The position numbers were made by a program, and so were the translations under genes. Below the pieces are notes generated by a model, which saw only the letters and a program-made list of their open reading frames with translations, did no database searches and was not told where the DNA came from. Source: Antedon bifida (lineage: Eukaryota > Echinodermata > Crinoidea > Comatulida > Antedonidae). Taken from it: a stretch of DNA of 64,000 nt. This document shows positions 49,105 to 58,800 of this stretch, piece by piece. The DNA lies in the NCBI GenBank assembly GCA_963402885.1, contig OY727095.1, forward strand, positions 377,001 to 441,000. The letters run 5' to 3'. Position 1 is the stretch's first letter, and every line of letters starts with the position of its first letter.

Positions 49105-50094
49105 TTACCATACGAGGCCATGTTCTGGTCGGAAGGGTGGTCTAGGTCCACAGCACCCACCAAATGAGTGCGACTGGAAAGGAGGTCGTGTAAGTGGTAT
49201 AGAAATACCAATAGTCATAGATGGCAAGTCATTATGGTGGCCCGGGAAACGATGCGGGCGCGCGTATGGCATACCGGCACCCCGCCAGCCACCTCGGAAT
49301 ACGAATTGCATTCTCGGATTTCCGAAACCTCCTCTCCCACGCATGAACCCACTCCGACCTCGTCTTGGACCAGTATACATGTTGGATCCGCTGACGTCAC
49401 ATGTGCATGGTGGCGCATCATCTTCTGCTGGCTTTTGCGTCTTCTCTTCTTCCTTGTCGTCTTTATTTTTGGAAGCGTTTTCATTTACTCCTGCTTCAGT
49501 GGGGGTATGTGCCATACAAGGACGGGCAAAATAATCAAATTGGCGATTAAATCCATGAAACACACCTCCCCTTTCACCTCCATGACCACCACCACCCCGA
49601 AATCCTCCGAAACCAATTCGTGGGTCTGCATAAAAATCGTCATCAAATCCTTGACTACCAAATGGTCCGCTTCCTCCTCCACGGCATCTTACTCCATCAA
49701 ATTCCATTCGCGGATCTTCAAATTCATCAGCTTGTACCTCTGAAAATTCTCCAACGAATCCTCCACAGCCACCACCTCGTCTACCACCAAACGATCCCAG
49801 ACCACCTCCTCGTCCACCAAACGATCCCAAGCCGCCTCTATCAAAGAAACCGTATCTACCACCACGTCCAGCACCTCTACCTCTTCCATCACCAAACATT
49901 GCTTCTCTGTAATGTTCTCTACGATCTTGTTGGTTGCTGGATCCTTCCTCGGTAGTCTCTCCTTCACCTAGCTCCTCCTCCTCAACATTGTTTACATCAA
50001 CGTTGTCTGCATTGCCAGCATTTCTTCCAGTAGTGTCACTGTCAATTTCTACTTCAAAGCTGTCTGATACTTGTTCTGTTGGCAATTGGGCCAT
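49105..50094 (-). CDS. Intronless Gly/Arg-rich (RGG-type) low-complexity protein
   Basis: One uninterrupted frame of 329 residues begins with MAQLPTEQVSDSFEVEIDSD. An acidic, Glu/Asp-rich N-terminus (about 1-60) leads into Gly/Arg-rich tracts (DGRGRGAGRGGRYGFFDRGG; GGGLGSFGGRRGGG). A lysine/glutamate-rich linker (NENASKNKDDKEEEKTQKPA) and a second RGG block (GPRRGRSGFMRGRGGFGNPR) follow, and it ends with aromatic and proline-rich sequence. There is no RRM, helicase or other folded domain that I recognise. Proteins of this composition usually bind RNA or enter condensates and are arginine-methylated (family knowledge). Lack of introns in an intron-rich region raises the possibility of a retrogene. 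A TATA box lies 93 bases upstream and AATAAA in antisense (49069-49074) lies 31 bases past the stop. Codon usage is GC-richer than the surroundings. Confidence 0.72.
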   Translation of the reverse strand: MAQLPTEQVSDSFEVEIDSDTTGRNAGNADNVDVNNVEEEELGEGETTEEGSSNQQDRREHYREAMFGDGRGRGAGRGGRYGFFDRGGLGSFGGRGGGLGSFGGRRGGGCGGFVGEFSEVQADEFEDPRMEFDGVRCRGGGSGPFGSQGFDDDFYADPRIGFGGFRGGGGHGGERGGVFHGFNRQFDYFARPCMAHTPTEAGVNENASKNKDDKEEEKTQKPAEDDAPPCTCDVSGSNMYTGPRRGRSGFMRGRGGFGNPRMQFVFRGGWRGAGMPYARPHRFPGHHNDLPSMTIGISIPLTRPPFQSHSFGGCCGPRPPFRPEHGLVW

Positions 50095-50186
50095 TTTAAC
50101 GCAAGCAGAGAATCTGTATGTTGTAAGGCGATACAAACTTCACGACCAACCTGAATGAACTAATGCCACCGTGATGAATTCAATCC

Positions 50187-50194
50187 CTTTTATA
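50187..50194 (-). promoter_or_regulatory. TATA box of the RGG-type gene
   Basis: TATAAAAG on the minus strand, 93 bases before the ATG, at a distance fitting a short 5-prime untranslated leader. Confidence 0.6.
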
Positions 50195-50629
50195 TCTTGT
50201 TACAGCTGAACGTTTTCAATACGTTGTTGCATTGTTTAAATAGATTAGTTTCGCAATCTGTTCATTGGAAGTATAGTGTAAAGGTCGCATCGCTTGCCCA
50301 ACGTAGTATATTCGATTTAATCATTGAAAAAATTATCCTGTAATAAAATCATTTTAATGATGGTACTGTATTGGGGATCCCTTTTAAAAAAAGCATTTGG
50401 GCTTAATGGGATCCCCTGCTTTCCATATTTAATTTCTTAACTAGTATCATTCAAATATTATGCTGTTTTATAAATTACTGTTCTTGGAAAGCAATAAATA
50501 TTATTATAAACTTATCTATATTAATTTTAATCTCAAGTTATCTGCTGACTTTCAATGAATCAACCCGTCCCCCTCCCCCTACAATCTCCATGCGACACCA
50601 AATGGCGACAATACATCTAGATCACCAAC

Positions 50630-50725
50630 TTAAACTGTATACACTATCAAATTAGTTTGACAAAAAAAGTGTGATGCACATTTCATTTTTTGTCACATAA
50701 AGTTTGATAGTGTAGACCGAGCTTT
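50630..50725. mobile_element. MITE family A, internally deleted copy
   Basis: Both ends are present (TACACTATCAAATTAGTTTG; AGTTTGATAGTGTAGACCGA) but most of the core is missing. Confidence 0.8.
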
Positions 50726-51000
50726 GAAGTCACTCAAACGTCGCGTGTGTCTTCATCTAAAATATAACTTTGTAATTATTAAAATTGTATAACGAAAACT
50801 AAAACAATAAGTCGCAAACAAGTTTCTACAAAGTTGATTATACTGTACTCTTATCGCTGGATCATCACATATAATTATCAATACAAAAATGATTTTCCCA
50901 AATTTATATAGACCTAATGTTATCTCTGTAATAAGTATAATTTAAGAAAGCTGATTTTAAACAATTTGCTATTTAAACAAATTGCATTCAGTTTAGTGCG

Positions 51001-51212
51001 TTAAAGCTTGGTTCCCACTTGAACGCAACGCAATATGACGTAGGAACACAAACGCAAGTGAATTGACCAATTACAAGCGTTTAAGTTCTGACAATCCATT
51101 GATTGATTGAAATATATATTTATACTGGGTATAAATATATATTTCAATCCATCGCTTGTGATTGGTAGAATTACTTACTTCATTGCGTTGCGTTCTAGAG
51201 TGGGAACCCAAT
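51001..51212. mobile_element. MITE family B copy with an inserted perfect palindrome
   Basis: The ends are TTAAAGCTTGGTTCCCACTT and AGAGTGGGAACCCAATT. At 51107-51147 TTGAAATATATATTTATAC and its exact mirror surround TGG, dividing the duplicated word CAATCCAT. Confidence 0.85.
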
Positions 51213-52390
51213 TGTTATAGTTTGTACCAGCATCGTTGTCGGAACGTTTTAAACTCATACATTGTGTAATATTTATTTACTATCATTTATTTATTAACCA
51301 AACGTTTGAGATACGTTTATATGACGTAATCCATATTAGAAGGCTATAAATAGATGTTAATAATTGATGATGTAATTTATCTATAAATAGGTCAACGTTT
51401 TTTAAACGAACATAGACAAACATAAATTGATCCTGTAACCAAATTGAGATTTTAAAAATTATTTTATGTTTTTAACAGGAGTTTTACAGTATCTATTACA
51501 TCTCTATTTTATTTCAACTTTATTTAACTAATCAATGCTATACTATCTGATTGTGTTATGAATATAAGATTGCAATCAGCGCTACTTTCATTTCACATAA
51601 ATATAGATACAAATGCACAAATACCTAATGTAAGCACTATGCAAGCATTATAAAAAAAACGAAAAGCTCCGATTTCTAAAAGTTTATTTAAAACATCACC
51701 AATACTGTATTTATACCTGAGACAACAATCAAATCAAATGATCAAATGATTATTGTCTCAGCACTTATTATTCTTTACAGACGGAGGCGCAGACGCAGAT
51801 GGACCGTTACAAGTACTCGTAATTATGAAGAAAGATTTGTAAGATAGTTCTTTTTCCTTTATATTTATTTAAGGCAAGGCAAGATATGAGCATTTTAATT
51901 TCCATTATATTGGATCGATATTATAAAAAACAAAGATTGTATAAAAATTAAAAGAATGCCTTATTAACTACATTGCTAAGTTATAAGTATTTCTTTTTTA
52001 AAAACGCAATTTCACACTTATTTGACCAGTGTAAACATGTGCGACATAGATTACATTGTGTACGATAAAAAAAATGCTGTATCCAACATGGGAAAATTGC
52101 TTCCTCATACTTCACAGTAGTTAGACAATTATCATCCTATTACATTATTTTCAAAATAAGTGTAGACACTAGTGAAAAATATAACATTGTTAAATTTGAT
52201 CAGAAAATTATTCAACTTAGTTTCTGTAATTAAAATTGATTTTGCTCAATGTAATGTTCAGTATTACTGTAAATGAGCTATTATCAATACATAATTTATA
52301 CAAAAATGTTTTTAATTTAAATAAAGGTTTTAAAAATGAGTAAAATTATGGTCATAGGTATTTATACCATCACTAGCTGTAAAGAGATCG
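51213..52390. other. Gene-free AT-rich spacer
   Basis: No gene seen. A block at about 52190-52385 (CAGTATTACTGTAAATGAGC; TTTTAAAAATGAGTAAAATT) is a diverged copy of 52630-52800, which ends in the last codons of the neighbouring gene. Confidence 0.5.
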
Positions 52391-52531
52391 TAAAGCTCCG
52401 TCTACACTATCAAACTAGTTTGCCAAAAAAAAAGTGTAATGTGCTCAAATATGGTAGTGAAATGACATCATCATGGGCACATCACATTTTTTTTGTCCCA
52501 TAAAGTTTGATATAGTGTAGGCAGAGCTTTA
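52391..52531. mobile_element. MITE family A copy
   Basis: TAAAGCTCCGTCTACACTAT and ATAGTGTAGGCAGAGCTTTA are the ends; the core is shortened. Confidence 0.88.
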
Positions 52532-52794
52532 GAATCAGAATTTTTTATTTATTTATATTTTATATTCTGCCATCCATCCTATTGTTTTAAAAATAATTAT
52601 TCATATCATAGCAGTGATATATATAATTCATTAACATTTTTAAATTTTATCGGAAAATCAATCAGTAGTTATTTAATTATGATTTTGCTTAATTTATGTT
52701 CAGTATTACATGAGCTATTATTCATAACAATAAGGTACAATACTGTTTTATATACATGTTTTAAAAATGAGTTAAATGATTATTTATAGCCTCA

Positions 52795-55504
52795 CTAGCT
52801 ATTATGGTAAGAATCAGAGCATGTTATTTTATATTCAGCCATTGTATGGTAGCGTTTGAAGCAAGGAGTTGGACACATAGGCAAGACGCACTGTTCACAG
52901 ATGTACTCTGTGCGATGGCGCTTTACTCCGGGGCTCGAACACACGATACAACTAGGTTTACAAGGCTGACCTAGCGGGGTACGACCTTTGTTCACAGCTA
53001 TGAAATGTCGTTCTGTCAATCGATTGAACGGCGTCCTTATTCCTCTTTGTTCTCTCTCTTCAGCAGTTTCTTCGTCGTCTGAGGTTTCATTTTGTGGTGG
53101 CCTACAGTGTGCATTATCAGCACCTTTTCCTGAAAGAGATCAAGAATTGCATTATTTTAAAATTACTATACAGTTACAGTCATTCTAGTCCGTAGTTACT
53201 CTCTGCTACTGTAGTTCCTATTTAAACAAATTTTTTATTCTATTCATTCAAAACCATCAACGAAAATTACCGCCACTTATATATGTTTGAAACATAAAAC
53301 AATTACGACATCGAAAACAAGTATTTATGAATGCATCTGGTTATAAAGAAATGTTGTGGCCAAGGACCGATATAGTGACTCGGTCAAGTATGATAACAAT
53401 TAGTACATTAGGATAAGGCTAAACAAATTTTGTACAAGTTATTTTTAGATTTCACACCAGTCCCACCCTATTTAGCTTCTATTCCTAGACTTTTTGCATT
53501 CTCACTCCTGAAGACGATCAAACATAATAATTGTTCGCAACGTTGAGAAACTCAACAGTTCTTTTCAGAACTAATATACGTGGTGTACTGCAAACTTTAT
53601 GTCAACAAATATAATATAGTTACCTTTGTTTACAACAGCAGTGGGAGGGGTTGTAGATGCTATTATTGCCCCATCTGTACTCTTTTCATGTACCTTATTT
53701 TTTACTCCTGTTAGACCTCTATCTGTTAGCCTCTCCTGTACAGCCACTGTGTCTCTTAACCCCTCTTCTTCTTGTTTAATTATAACTTGAATATCATTAC
53801 TGTCATCTTCATCATCTTCCAGAATGATAACACTTGACATATCAGAGTCTGAATTACTTAAGTATCCATCTTCTTCTGGTGCTCCTTGGTTTGCCAGAAT
53901 GACAGCTTGTCCAATATCTCCACCAGGAGCATGCTTTGTACTGATGCTGGACACCGGTTGCTGAAGATATCCAACAAAATCCGGCTTTTCTTCCTTTATT
54001 AGAACTTCATTGGATCCGTCTGTTACAGAACTTGTTGATTGTTTCATTTGCTGTAAAATATACAAGAATTAACAATCCATATTTAATAACCTAACCTTTT
54101 TCCTTCACCATAAACAAAATTATTATCAAATAATCATGTTGTTATGTTACCTACAGGCCTTCAAACCTAGGGATTAAATTCAGTGTATGATGGAGATCTT
54201 ATCATCTATTCTTGTACTGCCTTTGGATATGTTTATCTAAAACTAAAATAATCACTTTATAAAACTATAATATTACTTATTTTCATTTTACACTAATAAT
54301 ATACAGTAAGCATAATAAAAAGGTGTGTGCGACTATTTAGACTTACTTCCAGGAACAACATTTTCCTTTGTATACCTGTTGCTCGCAAACGGCCATTTGT
54401 AAACACATGTAAACATCCAGCTGAAATTGATATATGTCTGGTTTTACTAGAAATCGCATTTTCTCCGATAGGAATGCTGCAATACCACGGCTCATATGGA
54501 TGCGGTTCTTTCTTTGGCATTTGCCAAAAAGCGTCACAATTCGGATGTAATTTGGAGGTGTATTTAAAAAAACTTTGTAGCGGACAATGTACGTAGCCTG
54601 GCTGTTCATACATTCTGTCTTTGACCTCATCAATGTCATTGGTTTGAGCAGCAGTTTTATGCGTAATATAACGATGGCCCGTTTTCGTCATTAGCATGAT
54701 GTAATCTCCCTTTCTCATGTTACGGAAATTAGTTCGTCCACGAACAGAAAAGTTCATCGAGATGTCGACATAAACTTTATTTTGCAATCCGAGTGGTGTA
54801 TTTACATTCAAGGAATTCAGGATTTTCAAAAGGTCAGTATCTTCAATAAGTGACGAACGTTGCTTCACAAAACCCAGTCCTGCTTGTCTTAGCTTCATTA
54901 TAATTGTTTTAAACATCTTTTTACTTTTTCTGAACTCTTTATCTCGAATGATATCCCATCCGTGTACTTCTTGATAATGTCTCTGAAGACCAAATTTTAT
55001 TCCATGCATCGATTTCTGCGTGTACAAACTTCCGTCGTGTCTTCGTATTGAAGCATAAAATTTGGCAAGGAATGCATCGGTTCCCGTCGCCGACAATGAT
55101 TCAATATCTGAATAACTGCTTCCAATAGATTGTGCATATTTTGACAGAACACCTACAGCATATTTAATTTGCTTTCTTGTATTAAATGAATCAGATGATT
55201 CGACTAACTCATTTGATTCGTTTGGCAAGGCCACGGCTGCAGCGCTGCTAGGCCTACGCATCCCATAGTTTGCTGAGGGGCTCGCTCCGCTGATGTAACA
55301 CGAAGATGACGCACCACCGAGTCCTTGTTGTACAGGCCTAGAATTAACGGAAGGCCTAACATCTTCAGAAGGAATAATTACTGAATTTTGTTGAAAGGTG
55401 GAATACTCTAAAGGCTCTGTGTTAGGTACGCACACAAAATCATCCAATTCAGCAGCAGTAATATGAGCAAATCGACCTGGAAAATCATGATCGTCGGCGG
55501 CCAT
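52795..55504 (-). CDS. Fusion of a Crypton-derived DUF3504 domain and a piggyBac-type zinc ribbon
   Basis: Three exons (54347-55504, 53624-54050 and 52795-53129) join in phase to 639 residues from the ATG at 55504, which has a good context (GACAATGG). Residues about 109-380 form a DUF3504 domain, the tyrosine-recombinase relative found in KIAA1958, QRICH1 and ZMYM proteins: RKQIKYAVGVLSKYAQ, HGIKFGLQRHYQEVHGWD, NFSVRGRTNFRNMRKGD, KTRHISISAGC and FTNGRLRATGIQ. The usual NHSLRAT histidine is Gly and no catalytic Tyr segment follows, so recombinase activity is unlikely. The middle exon is acidic, with a SUMO-interaction-like VIILEDDEDD (from about 460) and two SUMO-consensus sites (IKEE, IKQE). 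The last exon ends in LTERHFIAV, CIVC, YICEQC and CPTPCFKRYHT, the piggyBac transposase C-terminal zinc ribbon. A nuclear, DNA- or chromatin-binding role is inferred. Confidence 0.78.
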
Positions 55505-55835
55505 TGTCAAAACAAAGTTTTTTTCTAATCGTGCGGAGGTCTGCTCTGCTGCCACCTAGCATAATTTTGTTTTCGCCGCCGTCGTATCTCTGATCCCATG
55601 GCAACCTCTGACTCTTTTTTGGGCATAGGAGGCCTAGGCCTAGCTAGCTAAGTTAGCATATTATGCTGTCCTGAAATTCAGAATTAAATTATAAAATAAT
55701 GCAGTTCATTAGGCACACTGTCAAGACAGCATTTTCATTGAAATTTTAAACATCTAATAGGCCTAGGCTAGCTAAGATCAACGAAAACGACTCCACGCAG
55801 TTTTATTCAATTCTGTTTGATTTTTCCAAAACAAG
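55505..55835. promoter_or_regulatory. Bidirectional promoter interval
   Basis: 331 bases separate the divergent starts of the DUF3504 gene and FAM184A. There is no TATA box. The interval has several AGGCCTAG palindromes and a GCCGCCGTCG patch, typical of a shared TATA-less promoter. Function is inferred from layout. Confidence 0.5.
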
Positions 55836-58800
55836 ATGGCCACAAAAATGTCTTCCTCCAACAATAACTTTTATTCCACCGGGAAGTACGGATCTGGTGC
55901 TGCTACTACTCTTTCAACAACGATGGATGTTACTCCTGATCTTCATCTTAAAATGTCTAAGAAGATAGCTCAGCTTACAAAGGTGAGAATAAGCATAATT
56001 ATTGGCAAATATATTGAATTGAAATAAGAACAGCCCAGCCAGCTGGTGGTGGCTAAACTTAACTAGGCTAGGCCTAGGCTATTGTACAGTAGTAGTAGGC
56101 CTACTGTAGCCTACTAGCTAGTACTAGATACTAGGCCTATCTAAGATAAGCCTAGTAGGGTCTCTAGGCCTATTTAGTATAGGCCTAGGCCTAGTTTTTT
56201 TATTTGAATATTTTGATTTTTGTATCGTATTGTTCATTTATCTAGCTAGGCCTAGGCAGGCCTAGGCCCTAAGTATTTAAATGAGACTTTTTATTAATTT
56301 TATTTTATTATTATTGTATTAACTATTAAATAATAATATTGTTCTTTGTTTTATTATTATTATAATTAAAATTTTTAATATTGTTATTGTTAATAAATAA
56401 AAAACAAAACTTTTGAATTTCCAGGTTATTTATGCACTGAATACAAAAAACGATGACCATGATGCAGTCATTAAACAACTCAAAATTTCTCATGAAAATG
56501 AGTTACAACAAATTATTTCAGAAACAAAGAACAAACTTACAGGATATAAAAGCAAAATTAGTGGTGAAACAGAACTGAGGAAGCGTATAGAATCTCTAGA
56601 AGCGTGTATCCAAGAGCATGAACGACAACGCAAAAGCGCCCTCGATCAGTTTACGAAATACAAACATGAAGCTGTTGAAAGTGAAAATAAATTAAAATCT
56701 GAACATTCTCACAAACTATTAAGTCTTTCAAAAAATGTTTCTGAAGTAAAGAAAGACTTTGAAATGCAATTAAAATCTTTTGAATCTATGAAAGATAGAT
56801 TTGAGAAAGATAAAGAAGCATCGTTGGAAGAACTACGACGTGCACATACGAAAGAAATTGATGAGTTATTAAAAGTACAACTTCAAACTAAATCTGGAAG
56901 TATAGATGAAAAAAATAAATTAGAAGAACTTTACTCAAAACAGATTGCAACTTTAAATTCCGAATATGAACGTTTAAAAGCTGAAAAAAATCAAATGACT
57001 GAAGATTACGAGTTGAAGCTTGGGAAATTGCAGACTTTCCACGAAAAAGAAATTGCAGTGTTACGAGAAGAAGAAAAGAAGGAAAGAATTAGGCAAGTGA
57101 AAGAAAATGAAACACTTTTACAACGAAAATTTGGTGACAAAGAGCGAAGTTTAAATTTAAAGATTGAGGATTTGAATTCACAACTTTTGTGTGTTGAAGA
57201 TGATCTTAACAATTATAAAGGAAAATTACAAGATGCAGAGCAGGCCTTAAAGCAAAATACTGGCGATTCAGATTACTTAAATAAACAGGTTAGAAACTGG
57301 TCTATAATTTATATTTCATTCAGATTTTAATTGTTAATTTTTTATTCTGTTCATCATAAGTCTATTTACTGAAAAGGGCTCTTCACACCACCAAGTATTG
57401 TCATTCATTGATTCATTGTCATTTTGTTGATTTTTTTGTGATTTACAATTCAGAAGAGTGTACCATAGGGATTATACAACTAAAAAGGGAAATAAATATT
57501 GATACTGTACATTATTATTAACAATTTAAATTATAACTTTGTTTACAGTTGTTGAAATCTAAAGAAGATCTTGAAAACACTGTGATAAAACTGAAAGAGA
57601 TTGAAGTACAGTTAGCAGCATCTAAAGAACGATGCCAATTACAAGCTCTTGATATGGTCAAAAAATCAAGTAAGTGAAAAGTTTAAATTTAATAGAAATG
57701 TCAATACTACAGTAGAACCTCTATTATTAAGGGGACACCTTTGGGACCCACAAAGTGGCCCCTTAATAGGAGTGTCCCTGAATATGGGTTTTTCCGTACC
57801 ACATACTTCCCCTTTGTTTGACAGTAAAGTGTACTGTCCCCTAAAGGGATGTCCCAAAAGAAGGGTTCTATACTATAGGAAATATGCCCTTTTTAGTTTC
57901 ATGTATTATGCTAGTTCTAACATTGGGAGGGAAAGAGATGCTCTGTATATAAATAAATATGACAAATTTAAACTTTCTTTTTTTTATTTAAAGGTTTGAT
58001 AGGGTCACTAGAAGCGTCTCAACTAAGTAATGAACAAACGATTGTGGATCTTAAGACACAGTTAGGAAAGTTAAATGACAAGTTAGCATGGCTGGAAAAA
58101 GAAAGGAACAATTTGGAATCAACTAAACACTCTTTATCTGAACAGCAATCAGCCCAACTTAAGTCTCTTGAAAAAGTAGGTAGCAGTTTATGGTGTGCAA
58201 AACAATTCAGTTTATTTTCTTGTCTTGATTCTTTATTCGTCAGAAATTGAATATTTTTGGAAATTGTCTTCCTTGGTAAGATAGGATATAAATGCTGAAA
58301 AGAAAAGAGAGTTTTATGAATTTGTTGAATACTTGTCTTTTTTTAGTACTTAATCTATGTACAAGATCATTACATCCAACTATTTACCAAACTATTTACA
58401 CTAATATATATACTCTATCTCTAACAAAACATTTCAGTCTTCTATCAACTAAAGCCGAAGTATAGTCATGTCCCGGAACCACACTCTCTTAGTCACCACG
58501 GATAGACTTTCTTTATCAGTGCTTCTATGAATGGATAATTTTTTAGAGCAGGAACGCTAGTAGACCTAGCTAGTTTTTGATTTTGATCATTCGGGAAATC
58601 TCCTTTTATTACACAACATTGGATACCTGCTCAGTTACATACACTCCCTGGTACACATAAATAGTATATTACAAGCTCTTATCTAGAAATATATTATAAT
58701 AACAAGATCCAATAATCAGTACCAAGTATCAAAGCGGAAGTAACAATAGATTTAATTTTTCTTAGGCTCTTGAGGAATTGGCAGTAGAGAAACAAACGAT

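Noticed and set aside
49037-49534. Plus-strand frames opposite the RGG gene
   Set aside because: They are antisense shadows of GC-rich glycine codons; the minus strand has the promoter, start and polyadenylation signal.
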